Assembly (NCBI GenBank): GCA_047637355.1
Contig: JBLIKA010000002.1
Coordinates: 1 to 64,000, forward strand
DNA length: 64,000 bases
Direction of reading: 5' to 3'
Source: Glaciecola sp047637355
Lineage (GTDB): Bacteria > Pseudomonadota > Gammaproteobacteria > Enterobacterales > Alteromonadaceae
The notes beneath the pieces were generated by a model. The model was given only the letters and a program-made list of their open reading frames with translations. It was not told the DNA's origin and ran no database searches. The translations under genes and the position numbers were made by a program. How positions within the stretch are numbered: the stretch's first letter is position 1; each line of letters begins with the position of its first letter. Below are positions 54,916 to 62,620 of the stretch, piece by piece.

Positions 54916-55932
54916 ATGACTCAATTTACTGGTAATCATGTTTTAAGTGTCGCGCAGTTTGACCGAGAAGCTATAGAAAAAGTCTTTTTAGTCGCAGACA
55001 GCATGTTACCTTATGCGCTGCGTAAGAAACGCACACAAGTTCTTGAAGGTGCGATACTGGGTAATTTGTTCTTCGAACCTAGCACAAGAACCCGAGTCAG
55101 CTTCGGCACCGCATTCAATTTGCTGGGAGGCGAAGTTCGAGAAACTACAGGTATGAGCAACTCGGCATTAGCGAAAGGTGAGTCATTGTATGACACCGCT
55201 AGAGTGCTTAGCGGTTATTCCGATATAATTGCTATGCGGCACCCACAAGAGGGCTCTGTGGCTGAGTTTGCCGAAGGCAGTCGAGTGCCAGTAATAAATG
55301 GAGGCGATGGCGCTAACGAGCATCCAACTCAAGCATTACTTGACTTATACACTATCGAAAAAGAAAGAAAGTTTCACGGTGAGGGAATTGATGGCTTAAA
55401 CATTGCCATGATTGGCGATCTTAAATACGGTCGCACCGTGCACTCCCTGTCAAAGTTATTGTGCTTATACAAAGATCTACATTTTACGTTTATTTCACCA
55501 CAAGAGTTAAGCATGCCCGCTTATATTTGCGACATGATAATGAATGCAGGTCACAAATTAACGATAACTGAACACTTAGAAGGCAGTTTTAACGCAGATA
55601 TCTGTTATCAAACTCGTATTCAAGAAGAGCGTTTTCCATCACAAGATGAGGCAAATAAATATCGTGGGAAATTTCGTTTGAATCAACAAATATATACGAA
55701 ACACTTCCAATCAAAAACTGTCATCATGCATCCTCTGCCGAGAGACTCCAGAGCGGAAGCAAACGAACTTGATAACGATTTAAATCTTAATCCTAATCTG
55801 GCGATTTTTAGACAAACTGATAACGGCGTCTTAGTCAGAATGGCGTTGTTTGCCCTGACATTAGGCGTTGAAGACAAAGTCTCCGATTTCGATAGACCCG
55901 TACATTGGTACAGCAATAAAGGCCAAAGCTAA
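54916..55932 (+). CDS. pyrB: Aspartate carbamoyltransferase
   Basis: Commits carbamoyl phosphate to pyrimidines. From ATG 54916 it has 338 residues. The phosphate motif FEPSTRTRVSF and HPTQALLDLY are intact, as is HPLPRDS. It is longer than E. coli PyrB (311), with an extra C-terminal segment ending FDRPVHWYSNKGQS. No pyrI follows: hemL starts 2 bp later, so the regulatory-chain type of E. coli is not encoded here. The upstream in-frame TTG is rejected. I see no pyrL-like attenuator in the 142 bp before it. Confidence 0.94.
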   Translation: MTQFTGNHVLSVAQFDREAIEKVFLVADSMLPYALRKKRTQVLEGAILGNLFFEPSTRTRVSFGTAFNLLGGEVRETTGMSNSALAKGESLYDTARVLSGYSDIIAMRHPQEGSVAEFAEGSRVPVINGGDGANEHPTQALLDLYTIEKERKFHGEGIDGLNIAMIGDLKYGRTVHSLSKLLCLYKDLHFTFISPQELSMPAYICDMIMNAGHKLTITEHLEGSFNADICYQTRIQEERFPSQDEANKYRGKFRLNQQIYTKHFQSKTVIMHPLPRDSRAEANELDNDLNLNPNLAIFRQTDNGVLVRMALFALTLGVEDKVSDFDRPVHWYSNKGQS

Positions 55933-55934
55933 CT

Positions 55935-57227
55935 ATGACAACCCAATCAGAAAAACTTTTCGCACGAGCTCAAATTACGATTCCCGGCGGCGTGAATTCA
56001 CCTGTTCGCGCATTTAAAGCAGTAGGCGGGACTCCTCGATTTATTAATAAGGCCGATGGACCATACATGTGGGATGTAGATGGCAATCGCTACATTGACT
56101 ACATTAATTCTTGGGGTCCAATGGTATTAGGCCACAACAACGCCAAAGTCAGGCAGGCAGTTATTGATGCGTCTGAATTCGGATTGAGTTATGGCGCACC
56201 AACCGAAGCCGAAATTATTATGGCTGAATTGGTCAATAAGTTAGTGCCATCAATGGAAATGGTGCGCATGGTAAATTCAGGCACAGAAGCTACTATGAGT
56301 GCAATACGTCTTGCTCGCGGTTATACCTCCAGAGACAAAATATTGAAGTTTGAAGGGTGTTACCATGGCCATGCCGACTCTCTTTTAGTGAAAGCAGGAT
56401 CTGGTGCACTTACCTTAGGTGTGCCAAGTTCACCCGGCGTACCCGACGATTTTGCAAAGCATACCTTAACAGTTGACTTTAATGACCTTGACTCTGTGCA
56501 AGGCGCATTTGAGCAACATGGCGGCGATATCTCCTGCATTATTGTAGAACCGGTCGCTGGCAACATGAACTGTATACCACCTGTTGAAGGATTCTTAGAA
56601 GGCTTGCGTAGCATTTGCGACCACTATGGCGCATTGCTTATTTTCGATGAAGTTATGACCGGATTTAGGGTCTCTTTAGGCGGTGCTCAAGAGCGTTACG
56701 GCGTAGAACCTGATCTTACTTGTCTTGGTAAAGTCATTGGTGGAGGTATGCCAGTCGGTGCTTTTGGCGGCAAAAAGAAAATACTGACGCACATAGCACC
56801 AACCGGCCCTATATACCAAGCAGGCACATTATCAGGTAACCCAATTGCAATGGCGGCGGGTCTTGCCGCGCTATCGCAATTAGCGGAGCCGGGGTTTTAC
56901 GATAGTATTTTTGAAAATACTAGAATATTAGCTGAAGGTATAAGAGATACAGCGCATCGAAATAATATACCCATGAGCATAAATGTCGCTGGTAGTATGT
57001 TCGGGATATTTTTCACTGACGTTGAACATGTCACTAATTACAAACAAGCGACCAATTGTAATACTGCACAGTTTAACCAGTTCTACCATGCAATGTTGAA
57101 CGAAGGTGTTTATTTTGCACCCGCATCTTACGAAGCAGGTTTTGTTTCGAAAATGCATACTATCGATGTTGTTGAAGCAACTATTGAAGCCGCAGACAGG
57201 GCATTCAAGCAAATTACTGCGAAGTAA
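55935..57227 (+). CDS. hemL: Glutamate-1-semialdehyde 2,1-aminomutase
   Basis: PLP enzyme making 5-aminolevulinate for haem and other tetrapyrroles from glutamate-1-semialdehyde. The 430 residues show FARAQITIPGGVNSPVRAF, MVNSGTEATMSAIRLARG, FDEVMTGFR and the PLP lysine in LGKVIGGGMPVGAFGG. It starts 2 bp after pyrB, an uncommon pairing with no pathway link, and is followed after 19 bp by an adenylate cyclase gene. Confidence 0.96.
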   Translation: MTTQSEKLFARAQITIPGGVNSPVRAFKAVGGTPRFINKADGPYMWDVDGNRYIDYINSWGPMVLGHNNAKVRQAVIDASEFGLSYGAPTEAEIIMAELVNKLVPSMEMVRMVNSGTEATMSAIRLARGYTSRDKILKFEGCYHGHADSLLVKAGSGALTLGVPSSPGVPDDFAKHTLTVDFNDLDSVQGAFEQHGGDISCIIVEPVAGNMNCIPPVEGFLEGLRSICDHYGALLIFDEVMTGFRVSLGGAQERYGVEPDLTCLGKVIGGGMPVGAFGGKKKILTHIAPTGPIYQAGTLSGNPIAMAAGLAALSQLAEPGFYDSIFENTRILAEGIRDTAHRNNIPMSINVAGSMFGIFFTDVEHVTNYKQATNCNTAQFNQFYHAMLNEGVYFAPASYEAGFVSKMHTIDVVEATIEAADRAFKQITAK

Positions 57228-57246
57228 GTAAAAGGAAGTTAAGTCC

Positions 57247-58287
57247 GTGCTCATTTGGGTTATTGGTTTATCAATTTATGCGGTTGTAAGCACTACGCTA
57301 TGGTTAATTACCTTGCGTAGGGTTGAACGCATCAAAAATAAGCTTATCCAATATACCGATGCTGAGCAGCATTCTTATCAGCAAAAGGCTGACCAAGCGA
57401 TGCACCTTAATCAAAATTTCCAAAAATTTGTTCCTCGCCAATTTGTAGAGCACATTTATAAACAAGGCCAATCACTCGAACTCGGTTATGCCGACGAAGA
57501 CAATGTCGCCATTTTATTCTGTGATATTCGCGGCTTTACTGGTCTCTCTGAAAAAATGAGCCCTCAGGAATTAATGAATTTTCTAAATTCGTACTTCTTG
57601 CGAATGAATGCACCTATTCACGATAACAAAGGCTTTATCGATAAATTTATTGGTGACGCCATTATGGCATTGTTCGACAATCCTGAAGGGTCTGACTGTG
57701 ACAAAGCACAAGATTCAATTCGAGCTGCGATTGGTCTTAGACGAGCATTACATTTATATAATGAGCACCGTGAAAAAAGTGGCTATGCTGCTGTCAATAT
57801 TGGTATTGGCATCCACTTTGGACCCGTCATTATTGGCACCGTAGGCTCAGACGATAGGATGGATACAACCGTTATTGGTGATAGTGTCAATATTGCACAA
57901 CGCCTTGAAACATTGGCGCCGGTTTACAACGTCGATATCATTGTGACAGACCAATTAGTGGCAACTGCACAATACGCATTTGCTTCTCGCACCATCGACT
58001 GGGTTAAGGTAAAAGGTCGAACCGAACCTTTAAAGTTGGTTGAAGTACTCTCACATTTGCCCGAACCGTTGCAAAAGAAACGATTAGGGATGGCTGACGC
58101 TATTCAACACGGATTGGATTTACGAATTGATGGTAACTTGCGCGAAGCGCTTGATGTATTCCGTGAGGCGAGAAAGCTGAGTCCACAAGATCCCATCATT
58201 AAGCATCATATTAAGTGGACCGAACAACTGATTTTACACGGCGTTCCTGAAAACTGGGATGGCGCACTGCAAATCGGGCACGATTAG
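57247..58287 (+). CDS. Class III adenylate cyclase, membrane-anchored
   Basis: A 346-residue protein with one N-terminal membrane helix (about 3-23), a short coiled linker, and a class III cyclase domain (about 85-270). The metal aspartates Asp93 (FCDIRGFT) and Asp137 (FIGDAIMALF) are present, as are Lys133 (purine recognition) and the transition-state Asn/Arg of VNIAQRLE; the residues favour ATP. It should form a homodimer producing cAMP. The start is GTG at 57247 behind AAGGAAG. It follows hemL by 19 bp and is likely co-transcribed. Confidence 0.85.
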   Translation: MLIWVIGLSIYAVVSTTLWLITLRRVERIKNKLIQYTDAEQHSYQQKADQAMHLNQNFQKFVPRQFVEHIYKQGQSLELGYADEDNVAILFCDIRGFTGLSEKMSPQELMNFLNSYFLRMNAPIHDNKGFIDKFIGDAIMALFDNPEGSDCDKAQDSIRAAIGLRRALHLYNEHREKSGYAAVNIGIGIHFGPVIIGTVGSDDRMDTTVIGDSVNIAQRLETLAPVYNVDIIVTDQLVATAQYAFASRTIDWVKVKGRTEPLKLVEVLSHLPEPLQKKRLGMADAIQHGLDLRIDGNLREALDVFREARKLSPQDPIIKHHIKWTEQLILHGVPENWDGALQIGHD

Positions 58288-58413
58288 ACGTTATCGAATC
58301 TGTGCTTGGCTATCAATAGCAGACATGGCATACAAAAATGTTATATCATCCACGCAGTCCGTTCTATTTTTAAACAAACCAGAACCTTATTATCGATACT
58401 AACGAGAAGCAGT

Positions 58414-58980
58414 ATGCCAAAAGCCAGTGAAATAAAGAAAAATGCCGCCATTGAACTTAATGGAAAAGTATATTTTGTGAAAGACATAGTAAAGCTTACG
58501 CCGAGCGGAAGAGCAGGTGCAAGTTTGTATAGAATGCGTTTATATGAAGTCGCTACTGGTGCTAAAGCAGATGAAAGTTTCAAAGCAGATGAAATGATAC
58601 ATACAGCTGAGTTTAGTAAGAAAAAGGTGATGTTTTCATATAATGATGGCGATGAATATGTCTTTATGGATAATGAAGATTACACCCCTTATTCGCTTGA
58701 TAAAGCAACTATCAGCGATGAGCTTTTGTTTATTACCGAAGAAACAACTGGTTTACAGGTGTTAATTGTAGATGACAAACCAGTGGGTATTGAACTGCCG
58801 GCCTCAGTTGATTTAGTTATTACTGAAACCGACCCTTCAATCAAGGGCGCGTCGGCTAGTGCACGCACAAAACCAGCCATCTTATCTACCGGTTTGACGG
58901 TCCAAGTGCCTGAATATATTTCAACTGGCGAAAAAATAAAAGTAAATACGACTGATGTTAAGTTTACAAGCAGAGCATGA
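58414..58980 (+). CDS. efpL: EF-P-like elongation factor EfpL (YeiP)
   Basis: A 188-residue translation factor that relieves ribosome stalling at proline stretches. Three domains: KOW-like N-domain (about 1-65), OB domain (about 70-130), C-terminal OB domain with the EF-P signature KGASASARTKPA. The tip loop reads TPSGRAGASLY, with arginine at the position equivalent to the modified lysine of EF-P, the mark of the EfpL/YeiP subfamily. The ATG at 58414 follows GAGAAG; an upstream open frame from 58306 lacks support. Confidence 0.93.
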   Translation: MPKASEIKKNAAIELNGKVYFVKDIVKLTPSGRAGASLYRMRLYEVATGAKADESFKADEMIHTAEFSKKKVMFSYNDGDEYVFMDNEDYTPYSLDKATISDELLFITEETTGLQVLIVDDKPVGIELPASVDLVITETDPSIKGASASARTKPAILSTGLTVQVPEYISTGEKIKVNTTDVKFTSRA

Positions 58981-59033
58981 CACTGCAGTTTATCAAATCG
59001 CAAACTGAATACATCAAGTCACCGAATCGCATT

Positions 59034-59091
59034 TGCGGACCACTATTTTAGAGTCCGCATCGTGTTGATGTATAAATATACAACAAACACG
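59034..59091. terminator. Two adjacent inverted repeats between efpL and the MATE gene
   Basis: First, TGCGGAC - 12 nt - GTCCGCA (59034-59059). Second, an imperfect 31-bp palindrome centred on TGTATA-AA-TATACA, with outer arms CGTGTT/AACACG (59061-59091). Neither has a strong T-run, but their placement between convergent genes fits a transcription end. Confidence 0.45.
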
Positions 59092-59119
59092 ATTTGCTAC
59101 CTCAAATGTGGATAAAACA

Positions 59120-60496
59120 CTAAATTAACTCCGGCGGCACTGAATGCAATGTAAGGTTGCGCAGCCAGTGCTTTGTTTTCATCCGATAGACAAACAGAAC
59201 CGACTTGACGATCTCTTCTGAGTAGGTAATCAGCACTACCCAATAGATCGGCAAAGCAAAATAAAAAGCAGCGGCAAAAGTCAACGGAATACCAATTACC
59301 CACATACCCGAGAAATCGATAAGCATACAATGCTTATTATCACCACCTGCGCGCAAAATTCCCATTGAAGCCGTCATGTTAAATACTTTTATACACGTGC
59401 CAAATGTAATCAGGAGAAATATGTCGTGAGCGACAGCTAGAGTACTCTGGTCTAAATTGGAGTAAGGCATGAACATTAATGATTCCAAACTTAGCATCAG
59501 CAACCCTAAGAAAAAGGTCACTATTGGTGCACTAATCGCAAAACCGCGCGCTAACGACCACGCAGAGCTAAATGCATCTCGCCCGAGTTGCTGGCCAACC
59601 ATAATAGAGCATGCGGAAGCGAAGCCAAAAAAGAAGGCAACTAATAAGCCTTCCAGCGGAGCCATCAGGCTCATTACAGCTAGCTCTTGTGTACCAATAC
59701 GACCATATATAAGCTGATAAACAAATGTGCCTAATGACCAGACACCGAAGCTCACCATCATCGGCCATACTAATTTAATTAGATGCCGCCACTGTTCTTT
59801 ATCATAAAAGTCATTACCAGCAATACAGGTAGGGAAGACAATATGTTTGCTTTTCGCCAGACAAAATACAATCATTAGGGCGTGAATGGATCTGGCAATA
59901 AAAGTTGCCCAAGCCGCACCTAAAACGCCCAGAGCGTCAACTCCTAAGCCTCCGTTAATTAACCAGTAATTGAGAGCGATATTGATAGAAATTGCAATAC
60001 TGCCAAGCGCCATAGAAAGTCTGACCTGACTAAAGCCACGCAGCGCATTCTCAAAAACCATCACCACTAATACGAAGGCCAAACTAGGCATAGTGACCCA
60101 CAGATATTGTGTGCCAGCATCAATGATTGCAGGATCGGTCGTTGCTAAGCCAACGAGCCTATCGCCAAAAACAAAAGTCAGCAACACCACCGGTAATAAC
60201 AGTGCAGCCCCAATAATCAATGTCTTTATAACAATAGGACTAATACGCGTATATTTGCCCGCGCCATAATATTGCGCAGACAACACACCCACACCAGCAG
60301 CCAAACCAGACAAAATGATCAGCACAACAAACTGAATGCGATTACCTAATCCAACAGAAGCAACCGCAGCATCGCCCAAATGACCGACCATCATAATGTC
60401 GCTCATACCCAGCATGGTTACAAGAATACTTTGCAACGAAATAGGCCAAGCAAGTTTCAGACTTTGTCTGAATGTAGAGGTGTTTTTATTGCGCAC
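59120..60496 (-). CDS. MATE-family multidrug/sodium exporter
   Basis: Inner-membrane antiporter. From the GTG at 60496 it has 458 residues and 12 membrane helices in two repeats; FRQSLKLAWPISLQSILVT, MLGMSDIMMVGHLGDAAVAS and, in the second half, WSLGTFVYQLIYGRIGTQELA are MatE-type signatures. The frame stays open to 60676, but the extra 60 residues are polar, cysteine-containing and without family resemblance, so I prefer a start near 60496; no clear ribosome site decides it. Substrate unknown. Confidence 0.85.
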   Translation of the reverse strand: MRNKNTSTFRQSLKLAWPISLQSILVTMLGMSDIMMVGHLGDAAVASVGLGNRIQFVVLIILSGLAAGVGVLSAQYYGAGKYTRISPIVIKTLIIGAALLLPVVLLTFVFGDRLVGLATTDPAIIDAGTQYLWVTMPSLAFVLVVMVFENALRGFSQVRLSMALGSIAISINIALNYWLINGGLGVDALGVLGAAWATFIARSIHALMIVFCLAKSKHIVFPTCIAGNDFYDKEQWRHLIKLVWPMMVSFGVWSLGTFVYQLIYGRIGTQELAVMSLMAPLEGLLVAFFFGFASACSIMVGQQLGRDAFSSAWSLARGFAISAPIVTFFLGLLMLSLESLMFMPYSNLDQSTLAVAHDIFLLITFGTCIKVFNMTASMGILRAGGDNKHCMLIDFSGMWVIGIPLTFAAAFYFALPIYWVVLITYSEEIVKSVLFVYRMKTKHWLRNLTLHSVPPELI

Positions 60497-60780
60497 TTTG
60501 TATAATAAGGCCGTCAAAGAAAAATTAATGCTTATAGAGTCATATTTTATAAGGTTATGGGCAAATAGACACCATTTATTATTACTATCTTGGAGGTGAG
60601 CGCACGAATTAAATTTATAAACTTGTAAGAAAAGTTCATCTGAAGTAGAAATCAAATGCGCTGAATAGGCAAGCAAACAGCATCAACATATCAGGCGTTT
60701 TTATTGCCCCATAATAGCGGCGTAGCCACAATAAGATGCGATTTGCGCTCTAATATCTATAACTTAAGTGGATAAGCTAA

Positions 60781-61389
60781 TCAGTCAGCATATCCCCAAG
60801 GTGCCTCTGGCGCTTCAATAGGTTTAGTTAAGTCAAAATCTACCCGAAACTCCCTTCCTTCTCGAACCATTCTATAAGTGAATTTTTCAGGATAAATAAA
60901 CATTTGCCATGTGTTGCCATTCGACTGAGGATTACCGGCTTGGGCAAATAGTTCCTTTGAATACTGGTCTGCTGGAAACGACTGAGCCTGATCATAACCT
61001 GCATCAACCGTGTGCCCACCATACATGGTTGACGCATCATCGCTGCCATCTTCATTTCTATGATCATGCTTTAAATTCAAACCGCTCCCCGTTTTGGTAA
61101 TAATCCACGTCCGCGAAGCATCACTGCCAAGATGAAATGGAACTTGTAACTGCGTACCTGAGCACCTTCTAACATGCATCACTAGTTTGCGCTCAAATGC
61201 TGGGCTTGGATCATTGTCAAACACAACTTTACCCTCAAATGCTTTGCCGCATAGAGCTGCAATGCTGTTGAAAAAGTTATCATGGGTTGGAATCGAAACT
61301 AAAGGTGCGGGCTTGACAACTGTCGCAGCTAATAAAGGGAAGCTAAGTAAAAAGCTAAAAAAAACGGCTATTATTGTGGCTGACTTCAT
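60781..61389 (-). CDS. Secreted conserved protein of unknown function
   Basis: A 202-residue protein with signal peptide (about 1-22, cleavage after LLA). The mature part has two cysteines (ALCGKAF and RRCSG), and highly charged conserved-looking blocks LVMHVRRCSG, SRTWIITKTGSGLNLKHDHR and EDGSDDASTMYGGHT. I recall similar uncharacterised proteins in other gammaproteobacteria and Bacteroidetes with the same LKHDHRxEDGxxD motif, but no function. The HDH/ED cluster could bind metal. Single gene. Confidence 0.65.
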   Translation of the reverse strand: MKSATIIAVFFSFLLSFPLLAATVVKPAPLVSIPTHDNFFNSIAALCGKAFEGKVVFDNDPSPAFERKLVMHVRRCSGTQLQVPFHLGSDASRTWIITKTGSGLNLKHDHRNEDGSDDASTMYGGHTVDAGYDQAQSFPADQYSKELFAQAGNPQSNGNTWQMFIYPEKFTYRMVREGREFRVDFDLTKPIEAPEAPWGYAD

Positions 61390-61526
61390 AAAAATTGGTA
61401 CCTACTCGTTGATGGTAGAGCTTAGGTTATTTCATCTTCGATGAAAAGCCCAGTAATGCTTTACTTGAGAGATCAGAGCGCCGAAAATTACTCGCCATAG
61501 TCAACCATTTGAATTGCATAAAATGC

Positions 61527-62486
61527 TTATGTTAGCCTTCTGTCCTTTAATACTTCCCGCATTCGTTCTTGTACAACTTCGACTAACAAATCGGGCTGGA
61601 ATTTAGAAATAAATCTATTACAACCGACTTTCTGGACCATTGCTTCATTAAAACTGCCGCTTAACGACGTGTTTAAAGCAATAAATAAAGTAGACATTCT
61701 TTCATCTTTGCGCACTTCAGCAGTCAGTCGGTAACCATCCATTTGTGGCATTTCTGCATCAGTAAACATCATTAGAATTTCATCCGTGATTGTTTTGCCT
61801 TCGTCGGCCCAACGTTTTAAAAGATTAAGTGCTCTGAGCCCATCCTTTTCTTCAATAATTTCAATGCCTAATTGTGTAAGTGTTTCACGAATTTGCCATA
61901 GAGCAGTTGCTGAGTCGTCAACTACAAGTACTGTCTGACCTATTAAACTTTCTTTTACATCAGAATCTAAGAGACCTTCTGAAATTGAGGTATCGTAATG
62001 AATGATTTCTGAAAGTACTTTTTCAACATCAATGATTTCGACAAGTTCCAGTTCGCCATCGTTCTCCACTTTTGTGAAAGCAGTTAAATAGTTATTCTTA
62101 CCAGCGGAGGTTGGCGGTGGCTGAATATCACTCCATGAGGTATTCACAATATTCATTATTTGTCCGATTAGGAACCCTTGTACGCTTCTATTGTATTCGG
62201 TAATAATGACGTTCTGAGGCTCATAATCAGCGTTATTGTTGCCCAAATGAATAGCCGTCCTTAAATCGATAACCGGTATCGACCCGCCCCTGTAATTTGT
62301 GACACCCTTGATATGATGATGAGAGCCCGGCATTTGATTCAAAGAGGGAACGGTAATCACTTCTCTTACTTTGAATACATTGAGCGCGAACGTGTGTCGC
62401 GAACCCAATTTGAATAACAGCAATTCTAGGCGGTTTTCGCCCACTAACTGCGTGCGCTGATCAACTGATGACATTAGGTTAGACAT
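61527..62486 (-). CDS. cheV: Chemotaxis coupling protein CheV
   Basis: Cytoplasmic adaptor linking chemoreceptors to CheA: a CheW-like domain (about 15-160; VFKVREVITVP, GVTNYRGGSIPVIDL) fused to a receiver domain (about 185-315; VLVVDDSATALWQI, phospho-acceptor in MMFTDAEMPQMDG, and a lysine in FISKFQP). From ATG 62486, after GAGAG, it has 319 residues, normal for CheV; an upstream ATG at 62501 and further in-frame codons to 62564 are less likely. No other chemotaxis genes are adjacent. Confidence 0.92.
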   Translation of the reverse strand: MSNLMSSVDQRTQLVGENRLELLLFKLGSRHTFALNVFKVREVITVPSLNQMPGSHHHIKGVTNYRGGSIPVIDLRTAIHLGNNNADYEPQNVIITEYNRSVQGFLIGQIMNIVNTSWSDIQPPPTSAGKNNYLTAFTKVENDGELELVEIIDVEKVLSEIIHYDTSISEGLLDSDVKESLIGQTVLVVDDSATALWQIRETLTQLGIEIIEEKDGLRALNLLKRWADEGKTITDEILMMFTDAEMPQMDGYRLTAEVRKDERMSTLFIALNTSLSGSFNEAMVQKVGCNRFISKFQPDLLVEVVQERMREVLKDRRLT

Positions 62487-62620
62487 AACACTCTCTAGCA
62501 TACGAAAAAGGTACTGAAGACTAAACGTCTTATTACTATTAAAGATTATCGCCCGATAACGCACATTTATTAGCTAATTTTAAGAATAGTCGAGCGCCAA
62601 GCTCATTCCTTTTATTTACA

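Noticed and set aside
58306..58413. 36-residue N-terminal extension of EfpL
   Set aside because: Not similar to the family; the ATG at 58414 has a GAGAAG ribosome site and the expected N-terminus.
60497..60676. 60-residue extension of the MATE protein
   Set aside because: Polar, cysteine-containing sequence before the first helix with no family resemblance.
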